The notes beneath the pieces are model-generated. The model was not told where the DNA came from. It saw nothing but the letters and a program-made list of their open reading frames with translations, and searched no databases. A stretch of DNA of 35,674 nucleotides from an uncultured Rhodospirillaceae bacterium (GTDB taxonomy: Bacteria > Pseudomonadota > Alphaproteobacteria > Azospirillales > Azospirillaceae): contig CALBDS010000062.1 of assembly GCA_937927415.1 (NCBI GenBank), positions 1-35,674 of the forward strand. Reading direction: 5' to 3'. Positions within the stretch are counted from its first letter, which is position 1. Every line of letters begins with the position of its first letter. The position numbers and the translations under genes are program-made. Positions 30,634-35,674 of the stretch are shown here, piece by piece.

Positions 30634-31056
30634 CGGCAGACATCCTTCGTTTCTGAAAGGGCACACACAGGAGCGAACCCTCTACTCACTATTCTTTTTA
30701 TAGTTAGAAAGGAAGAGGATGAGGTGGGTGCCTGTGGGAATCGGTAATCCCCCGAAACCCCGGATTCATCCACACTGCGTCTGCAGCTTACGCTCCGTTC
30801 GGCCCGGGCTGTGGATGAATCGGGGCACGATCCTTTCCAATGGCGGAAACACGGGGGCTTCAACGGTGGGTGAATCGGGGATAAGCTGCAGCCGCAGCCA
30901 CCCGAAAACCAGAATCCCCCAGCTTCCGAACAGGCCGGGGATTCTGTCCCGATGGGTGTGGTGCGGGGTGTGGGGAGTCCCGCCGATGGGGATGGTTTGG
31001 CCCCACCCGGCTTTTCCACACCTTTTGCCGGTTTTCTCCACAAGATTTGGCGGACC
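30634..31056. other. Candidate chromosomal replication origin (oriC)
   Basis: The gap between hemE and ppsR, the location of Cori in Caulobacter. DnaA-box-like nonamers: TCATCCACA (30766-30774), TGTGGATGA (30810-30818), CGGGGATAA (30876-30884), TTTTCCACA (31012-31020) and TTCTCCACA (31034-31042). Only the fourth fits TTWTNCACA fully; the first and last have one mismatch on a given strand. An AT-rich stretch lies at 30686-30712, a possible unwinding element. There are six GANTC (CcrM) sites between 30738 and 30944. A parS core sits 2 kb away in aroE. It has no coding sequence. This is based on position and motifs; origin activity is not shown. Confidence 0.7.
30763..30821. repeat. Inverted pair of DnaA-box-like sequences
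   Basis: GATTCATCCACA (30763-30774) and its exact complement TGTGGATGAATC (30810-30821), separated by 35 bp. Each arm combines a DnaA-like nonamer with an overlapping GANTC methylation site. Confidence 0.75.
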
Positions 31057-31932
31057 ATGAAAGAGTTCCATCTGCATCTGGTTTCCGATGCCACCGGCGA
31101 AACCATCAACAGCGTGGCGCGGGCCTGCGTGATCCAGTTCGACCACGTGCGCCCCACCGAGCATTTCTGGAACCTCGTCCGCACCGACCGCCAGCTTGAT
31201 CTGGTGCTGGAGGGCATCCGGGAGCACCGCGGGCTGGTGATGTTCACGCTGGTGGATGAAAAGCTGCGCCGCCGCCTGCAGGACTTCTGCCGGGCGGAAC
31301 AGGTGCCGTGCATCCCGGTGCTGGACCCGCTCATCAACGCGCTGGCCGCCTTCCTCGGTGTGGAATCCCAACGCCAGCCGGGCCGCCAGCACGCGCTGGA
31401 CGCCGAGTATTTCGGGCGCATGGACGCCATGGACTTTGCCCTGACCCACGACGACGGGCAATCCTCGTGGGATCTGCACGAGGCGGACGTGGTGCTGCTG
31501 GGGGTGTCGCGCACCTCCAAGACCCCGACGTGCATCTATCTCGCCAACCGCGGGGTGAAGGCGGCCAACATCCCCGTGGTGCCCGGCTGCCCGCTGCCCC
31601 CTGAGCTGTTCCAGCTCACCCGCCCGCTGATCGTCGGCCTGACCAAGGATCCCGACCGGCTGGTGCAGATCCGCCGCAACCGGCTGAAGCTGCTGAACCA
31701 GAGCGAACAGTCCACCTATGTGGACCCCGAGGATGTGCGGCAGGAGGTGATCGAGGCCCGCCGCCTCTACACCCGCAACGGCTGGTCGGTGATCGACGTC
31801 AGCCGCCGTTCCATCGAAGAGACGGCGGCGGAGATCATGATGCTGCTGGCCAAGCGGCAGGCCGGAAGCTTTGCCGCCGTCAACCCCGGCGGGGCGCTGC
31901 CCGGCGGTCCCGGTGCGGGGGGAACCCCGTGA
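31057..31932 (+). CDS. ppsR: PEP synthase / pyruvate phosphate dikinase regulatory protein (DUF299)
   Basis: 291-residue bifunctional kinase/phosphorylase that uses ADP and phosphate to switch PEP synthase or pyruvate phosphate dikinase. The family features are clear: FHLHLVSDATGETINSVARA at the start, the P-loop-like GVSRTSKTPTCIYLANRGVKAANIP (about 150-175), LTKDPDRLVQIRRNRL, and NGWSVIDVSRRSIEETAAEIM. Start ATG 31057; the upstream open frame lies in the origin region and is not conserved. Its stop overlaps the maf start by 4 nt, so ppsR-maf-aroE-coaE-dnaQ forms one rightward block. Confidence 0.93.
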   Translation: MKEFHLHLVSDATGETINSVARACVIQFDHVRPTEHFWNLVRTDRQLDLVLEGIREHRGLVMFTLVDEKLRRRLQDFCRAEQVPCIPVLDPLINALAAFLGVESQRQPGRQHALDAEYFGRMDAMDFALTHDDGQSSWDLHEADVVLLGVSRTSKTPTCIYLANRGVKAANIPVVPGCPLPPELFQLTRPLIVGLTKDPDRLVQIRRNRLKLLNQSEQSTYVDPEDVRQEVIEARRLYTRNGWSVIDVSRRSIEETAAEIMMLLAKRQAGSFAAVNPGGALPGGPGAGGTP

Positions 31933-32525
31933 CCGTGCTGGTTCTGGCCTCGGCCTCGCGCACGCGGGCGGGAATGCTGGAGCGGGCCGGGGTGACCGTC
32001 ACCTGCGATCCGGCGGATGTGGATGAAGACGCGGTGAAGGCCGCGGGCCGTGCCCAGGGCAGCAGTGCCGGACAGGTGGCCGAACGGCTGGCCGAGGCCA
32101 AGGCGCGGGCGGTGGCCGTCCGCCATCCCGGCGCCCTGGTGCTGGGGGCCGACCAGATGCTGGACTGCAGCGGCCGCTGGTTCGACAAGCCCGCCGGGCG
32201 CGACGGGGCCGGGGCCCAGCTTCGCACCTTGCGCGGCCAGACCCACCGTCTGGTCAGCGCCGCGGCGGTGGTGCGGGACGGGGCGGTCGTGTGGCGGGGC
32301 ATCGACGAGGCCCGGCTGACCATGCGGCCCTTTACCGATGCCTTTCTCGACGGGTATCTGCAGGCCTGCGGCGACGGGGTGCTGTCGTCGGTGGGCGCTT
32401 ATCATCTGGAAGGTTTGGGGGCGCAGCTTTTCGAGCGGGTGGAGGGGGACTTCTTCACCATCCTCGGCCTGCCGCTGCTGCCGTTGCTGGGGTTTCTGCG
32501 CGAACAGGGGATCGTGACACCATGA
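31929..32525 (+). CDS. Maf-like nucleoside triphosphate pyrophosphatase
   Basis: 198-residue Maf/YceF/YhdE-family pyrophosphatase, thought to clear non-canonical or modified nucleotides. It has the substrate loop VLASASRTRAGMLERAGV, LAEAKARAV, the catalytic LVLGADQML (Asp in place of the usual G.D pattern kept) and DGVLSSVGAYHLEGLGAQLFERVEGDFFTILGLP. Which subgroup (dTTP/UTP or 7-methyl-GTP) it belongs to is not decided here. The start is GTG 31929, overlapping the ppsR stop. aroE begins inside its last codon (ATGA). Confidence 0.9.
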   Translation: MTVLVLASASRTRAGMLERAGVTVTCDPADVDEDAVKAAGRAQGSSAGQVAERLAEAKARAVAVRHPGALVLGADQMLDCSGRWFDKPAGRDGAGAQLRTLRGQTHRLVSAAAVVRDGAVVWRGIDEARLTMRPFTDAFLDGYLQACGDGVLSSVGAYHLEGLGAQLFERVEGDFFTILGLPLLPLLGFLREQGIVTP

Positions 32526-33361
32526 TGTTGAGTGGCAAGGCCAGGGTTGCCGGGGTGATGGGCTGGCCGGTTGGGCATTCGCGGTCGCCGCGGCTGCATG
32601 GGCATTGGCTGGAGCGTTACCGCATCGACGGCGCCTATGTGCCCCTGTCGGTGGCGCCGGACCGGACGGCGGAAGCGATCCGCGCCCTGCCCGCCCTGGG
32701 CTTCCGCGGCTGCAACGTCACCGTCCCCCATAAGGAGGTGGCGGCCGCCACCGTGGATGTGATGGACGCCAGCGCCCGCCGGGCCGGTGCTGTCAACACC
32801 ATCGTGGTGCGCCCCGACGGTTCGCTGGAAGGAAGCAACACCGACGGCTTCGGCTTCCTGGAAAACCTGCGCGACGGGGCTGCAGGCTGGCAGGCGGACG
32901 CCGGTCCGGCGGTGGTGATCGGGGCCGGCGGAGCGTCGCGTGCCATCGTCGCCGCCCTGCTGGACGCCGGTGCGCCGGAAGTGCGTCTGACCAACCGCAC
33001 CCGTGAACGGGCGGAAACCCTGGCCGCCGAGATCGGCGGGGCGGTGACGGTGGTGGATTGGGTTTCACGTGAAACGTCGCTCGACGGGGCGGCTCTGGTG
33101 GTCAACACCACCACCCAGGGCATGGTCGGCGAACCGTCGCTGGACCTGCGGCTCGACGCCCTGCCCCGGTCCGCCGTGGTGACCGACATCGTGTACACGC
33201 CGCTGATGACACCGCTGCTGCACGACGCCCACGCCCGCGGCAACCGGGTGGTCGATGGGCTGGGGATGCTGCTGCATCAGGCCCGCCCCGGCTTCGCCGC
33301 CTGGTTCGGGGTCGAGCCGGTGGTGGACGAGGAATTGCGCCGCGCGGTGCTGGCCGGGTGA
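32522..33361 (+). CDS. aroE: Shikimate dehydrogenase
   Basis: 279-residue NADPH-dependent enzyme of the shikimate pathway. Substrate-binding parts: GVMGWPVGHSRSPRLHGHWLERY, GCNVTVPHKE with the catalytic Lys, and GAVNTIV, GSNTDGFGFL. Cofactor domain: VVIGAGGASRAIVAALLDAG and LTNRTRERAETLA. The end has VVNTTTQGMVG and GLGMLLHQARPGFAAWFG. Its ATG overlaps the maf stop by 4 nt. The gene carries a perfect parS core at 33062-33075, coding for VSRET, so the site is embedded in coding sequence. Confidence 0.94.
   Translation: MMLSGKARVAGVMGWPVGHSRSPRLHGHWLERYRIDGAYVPLSVAPDRTAEAIRALPALGFRGCNVTVPHKEVAAATVDVMDASARRAGAVNTIVVRPDGSLEGSNTDGFGFLENLRDGAAGWQADAGPAVVIGAGGASRAIVAALLDAGAPEVRLTNRTRERAETLAAEIGGAVTVVDWVSRETSLDGAALVVNTTTQGMVGEPSLDLRLDALPRSAVVTDIVYTPLMTPLLHDAHARGNRVVDGLGMLLHQARPGFAAWFGVEPVVDEELRRAVLAG
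33061..33076. other. parS site (ParB binding)
   Basis: GGTTTCACGTGAAACG contains the perfect 14-bp palindrome GTTTCACGTGAAAC, the core of the bacterial chromosomal ParB site (TGTTTCACGTGAAACA). Such sites lie close to the origin and nucleate the ParB segregation complex. It is inside aroE about 2 kb from the candidate oriC. Confidence 0.8.
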
Positions 33362-33368
33362 GGCGGGC

Positions 33369-33989
33369 ATGATCGTCCTTGGCCTTACCGGGTCCATCGG
33401 CATGGGCAAGAGCACGGCCGCCCGGATGCTGAAACGGATGGGGGTGCCGGTGTGCGATTCCGACGCCATCGTCCATGGGCTGCTGGCCCGCGGCGGGGCG
33501 GCGGTGGCGGCCATCGACGCCGCCTTCCCCGGCGTGGTGCGGGACGGGGCGGTGGACCGGCTGGCCTTGGGGGCGGCGGTGTTCGGCAACCCCCCGGCGC
33601 TGGCCCGGCTGGAACGGATCATCCACCCGCGGGTGCAGGCGGCGCAGCGCCGCTTCCTCGGCATCCAAATGCGGCGGCGGGTGCCGGTGGCGGTGCTGGA
33701 CATTCCCCTTCTCTATGAGACGGGGGCCGACAAGCGGGTGGATGCGGTGATGGTGGTCAGCGCCCCCGCCGCCATCCAGCGCGCCCGCGTGCTGGCCCGC
33801 CCCGGCATGACGCCGGCCAAGCTCGCCGGGATCCTGGCCCGGCAGACGCCGGATGCCGAGAAGTGCCGCCGGGCGGACTTCGTGATTCCCACCGGCTTGG
33901 GAAAGGCTTACACCGCAAGGGTTCTGCGGGAAATAATAACGCGGGCGAAACGTCTTCCGTCCCGCGCTTTCCGTGGAACGGGTGCGTAA
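33369..33989 (+). CDS. coaE: Dephospho-CoA kinase
   Basis: 206-residue last enzyme of coenzyme A synthesis. The P-loop LGLTGSIGMGKSTAARML opens the protein, followed by VPVCDSDAIVH (substrate Asp), ALARLERIIHPRV and VAVLDIPLLYETG, all typical, and a C-terminal lid with RQTPDAEKCRRADFVIPTGL. Start ATG 33369, 7 bp after the aroE stop. The C-terminus is somewhat long and basic (AKRLPSRAFRG). dnaQ starts 26 bp after its stop. Confidence 0.93.
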   Translation: MIVLGLTGSIGMGKSTAARMLKRMGVPVCDSDAIVHGLLARGGAAVAAIDAAFPGVVRDGAVDRLALGAAVFGNPPALARLERIIHPRVQAAQRRFLGIQMRRRVPVAVLDIPLLYETGADKRVDAVMVVSAPAAIQRARVLARPGMTPAKLAGILARQTPDAEKCRRADFVIPTGLGKAYTARVLREIITRAKRLPSRAFRGTGA

Positions 33990-34015
33990 CGATTTTTCGA
34001 CGGGGATGACGGGCG

Positions 34016-34696
34016 ATGCGTGAGATCGTGCTGGACACGGAAACCACCGGCTTCAAGCCGGAGGAAGGCCACCGGCTGGTGGAAATCGGCTGTCTGGAAC
34101 TGGTGAACCATGTGCAGACGGGCAACCGCTTCCACGTCTACATCAACCCCGAACGCCCGGTGCCGCCGGAAGCGTCGGCGGTCCATGGGCTGACCGACGA
34201 GTTCCTGGCCGACAAGCCGGTGTTCGAGGCGGTGGCATCCGACTTCGTGGCCTTCATCGGCGATGCCCCGCTGGTGATCCACAACGCCAGCTTCGACATG
34301 AAGTTCCTGCGCTGGGAACTGAAGCTGCTGGGCTATCCCGACCTGAAGAACCAGGCCATCGATACCCTGATGATGGCGCGGCAGAAATTCCCCGGCGCAC
34401 CGGCCACCCTGGACGCCTTGTGCAAACGCTTCGGGGTGGACAATTCGAGCCGCACGTTTCACGGGGCGCTGCTTGATGCCCAGCTTCTGGCGGAGGTCTA
34501 TCTTGAGCTTCTGGGCGGACGTCAGGCCGGTCTGTCCCTGACCGATGCCCCGGCCGCCCGCCGGACCAATGCCGCCGGGGTCAAGACCGCCCGGCCTCGC
34601 CGCGACCCGCGACCCCATGCCCCGACGCCGGAGGAGTTGGAGGCGCACAAGGCGATGGTGGGGCAGTTGAAGAATGCTCTTTGGTTGCTGGAATAG
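34016..34696 (+). CDS. dnaQ: DNA polymerase III epsilon subunit (3'-5' proofreading exonuclease)
   Basis: 226-residue DEDDh exonuclease. ExoI is REIVLDTETTGFKPEEGHRLVEIG (Asp and Glu metal ligands), ExoII HNASFDMKFLRWEL, ExoIII FHGALLDAQLLAEVYLEL with the catalytic His and final Asp. The C-terminal tail (about 185-226) should bind the polymerase alpha subunit. As in many alphaproteobacteria it ends the maf-aroE-coaE-dnaQ block next to the origin. It is convergent with the next gene across a hairpin repeat. Confidence 0.94.
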   Translation: MREIVLDTETTGFKPEEGHRLVEIGCLELVNHVQTGNRFHVYINPERPVPPEASAVHGLTDEFLADKPVFEAVASDFVAFIGDAPLVIHNASFDMKFLRWELKLLGYPDLKNQAIDTLMMARQKFPGAPATLDALCKRFGVDNSSRTFHGALLDAQLLAEVYLELLGGRQAGLSLTDAPAARRTNAAGVKTARPRRDPRPHAPTPEELEAHKAMVGQLKNALWLLE

Positions 34697-34707
34697 CCGT
34701 GCCGAGC

Positions 34708-34749
34708 GGGGCGGCTGCCCCGACCCCGCTTGGAGGCTGGCGCCTCCAA
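34708..34749. repeat. Intergenic double-hairpin repeat, copy C
   Basis: GGGGC-4 nt-GCCCC (34708-34721) and TTGGAGG-6 nt-CCTCCAA (34730-34749), the same order, spacing and length as copy A at 8-49. It lies between the convergent dnaQ and the last gene. Confidence 0.8.
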
Positions 34750-34762
34750 ACCACCCCCTTTT

Positions 34763-35488
34763 TTAGACGTAGAAGTCGGCACGGGAGGAGCCGGGGGTTT
34801 CGGCCTGTTGTTGGGCCGTGCGGTTGGCTTGGCGTTTTTCTTCCTCGTCGGCCAGCTTGCGCTTCTTCTCCAGATACTCGTCCATCCACTCCTTGGAGCC
34901 GGGGGTCTTGCCGGTCGGGGATTTTGCGCCCAGGACATCTTCCAGATCGACCGAGGATGTTCCCTGCGACCAGCTTTCGCTTTCGGAGGATGAGACGTAA
35001 GGGATGCCGTCGCTCACCGGGTTCTTGTCGCTGATGGAAAAGACGGAGCCGGTCGTCTGCATGGTCGTCTTGCTTTTGCCGGTGTCGATCGTCGTCTGAC
35101 CCAGGCCCTGCATGTCGCGGTCGAGAACGCCCATCACCTTGGCGCGGTAATCGGCATCCTTCGCCATCTTCTCCAGATTCTTGTCGTCGATGTAGAGCAG
35201 GTTCTGGCCCTTGACGATGCCGGACGGCTCCTTGTCCGTCAGGGTGTAGCCGGGAAGGCGCTTCTTGATCATCGCCTTCACGTCATCGGCCGTCATCTCC
35301 TGCGAAGCGCCGTTCCCGCTGAATTCGGCGCGGTACTTTTCGGTCGCCTGCTTGCCATAGCTTCGCAGATGACTGTCCATCTCGTCGATGGAACGGTACG
35401 TCTTCGGCGCAAAGGGAGACGAGGTGCCGCCGCCCGCCGTGGCCCCCCGTGTCGCCGCGAAAAGGGAGGAGGGAGAGATTGCCGCCAT
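34763..35488 (-). CDS. Hypothetical protein, polar
   Basis: 241 residues I do not recognise. It has no signal peptide or TM segment. The N-terminus (AAISPSSLFAATRGATAGGGTSSPF) is Ser/Gly/Ala-rich and probably disordered. Residues about 27-130 look folded (SIDEMDSHLRSYGKQATEKYRAEF, DDVKAMIKKRLPGYTLTDKE, LLYIDDKNLEKMAKDADYRAKVMGVLDRDMQ). A Ser-rich stretch (YVSSSESESWSQGTSS) and a charged helix (KEWMDEYLEKKRKLADEEEKRQANR) follow. The start is ATG 35488, just after GGAGAGG. The coding is less GC-rich than the neighbours. Its promoter is nearly consensus, so it is probably well expressed. It is the only gene here with no visible partner. Confidence 0.8.
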   Translation of the reverse strand: MAAISPSSLFAATRGATAGGGTSSPFAPKTYRSIDEMDSHLRSYGKQATEKYRAEFSGNGASQEMTADDVKAMIKKRLPGYTLTDKEPSGIVKGQNLLYIDDKNLEKMAKDADYRAKVMGVLDRDMQGLGQTTIDTGKSKTTMQTTGSVFSISDKNPVSDGIPYVSSSESESWSQGTSSVDLEDVLGAKSPTGKTPGSKEWMDEYLEKKRKLADEEEKRQANRTAQQQAETPGSSRADFYV

Positions 35489-35519
35489 GATCCTCTCCAA
35501 AATTCAATCGTGCACATTG

Positions 35520-35547
35520 ATTATATCTAACTTTGATTGAATTGCAA
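35520..35547 (-). promoter_or_regulatory. Near-consensus promoter of the unknown gene
   Basis: Minus strand TTGCAA (35542-35547), 16-bp spacer, TATAAT (35520-35525), in an AT-rich stretch (about 35505-35560) unlike the rest of the window. The leader to the ATG at 35488 is about 25 nt. Confidence 0.7.
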
Positions 35548-35587
35548 AATTCTCATAAAAAGCGGTGCAACCTCCCCGCTCCCCCGT

Positions 35588-35643
35588 TTGGAGGCTGACG
35601 CCTCCAAATCGCCAAAAACAAAGGGGGTTCGGGGCGATGCCCC
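35588..35643. repeat. Intergenic double-hairpin repeat, copy D
   Basis: TTGGAGG-6 nt-CCTCCAA (35588-35607), a spacer with AAAAACAAAGGGGG, then GGGGC-3 nt-GCCCC (35631-35643), followed by ATAGGCG. It is inverted relative to copy A, whose left flank is CGCCTAT. The spacer resembles the CCCCCTTTGTTTTT of the 9999-10031 region. Confidence 0.75.
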
Positions 35644-35674
35644 ATAGGCGCTAACAAGAGGTTTTTGCTATTTT

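Overview
The window reads as a chromosomal segment of a high-GC alphaproteobacterium, most likely Rhodospirillales (Azospirillaceae or Rhodospirillaceae type). The reasons are the gene order rho / hemJ-hemH-hemE / ppsR-maf-aroE-coaE-dnaQ, which surrounds the replication origin in many alphaproteobacteria, a MucR/Ros regulator, an olsB-olsA pair, GANTC-rich DNA beside hemE and a parS palindrome. Genus is not resolved. No rRNA, tRNA, CRISPR array or complete insertion sequence was recognised.

Layout. 1-3925: a SpoU-type RNA methyltransferase, an unknown protein, and a divergent drug-efflux MFS / LysR pair. 3922-6226: a small accessory block of four genes. It holds a translationally coupled pair (ImmA/IrrE-type metallopeptidase followed by a diverged class III nucleotide cyclase) and, divergently, an mqsRA toxin-antitoxin operon. 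The coupled pair has its own promoter with an overlapping operator and is the best candidate here for an undescribed system. 6292-9934: aconitase B with a long leader, divergent from rraA. 9937-10092: a battery of palindromes. 10095-14044: miaB-phoH-ybeY-corC, a tightly overlapping operon like the enterobacterial miaB-ybeZYX cluster. 14169-14339: a MITE-like element. 14357-16076: olsB-olsA (ornithine lipids). 16291-18901: mucR, a TusA-like protein, rimI-tsaB and a VanX-like dipeptidase. 19062-23631: a probably inactive deacetylase, nfuA, an adenylate cyclase and a membrane diguanylate cyclase. 23744-34696: rho, an inserted P-type ATPase, haem genes hemE-hemH-hemJ, a candidate oriC, then ppsR-maf-aroE-coaE-dnaQ. 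The last gene is an unknown protein behind a near-consensus promoter.

The hemE-ppsR gap (30634-31056) carries DnaA-box-like nonamers, a short AT-rich stretch and six GANTC sites within 207 bp. A perfect 14-bp parS core lies 2 kb away inside aroE, and a weaker one lies beside rho. Together these argue that the window contains the chromosomal origin and part of its segregation locus.

Several families of palindromic intergenic repeats recur at gene 3' ends: TTGGAGG/CCTCCAA with GGGGC/GCCCC, a 54-55 bp double hairpin, and GTTTAAACGCGTTTAAAC. All statements come from reading the sequence by eye. Motif and family assignments rest on known family signatures, and no database search was run.
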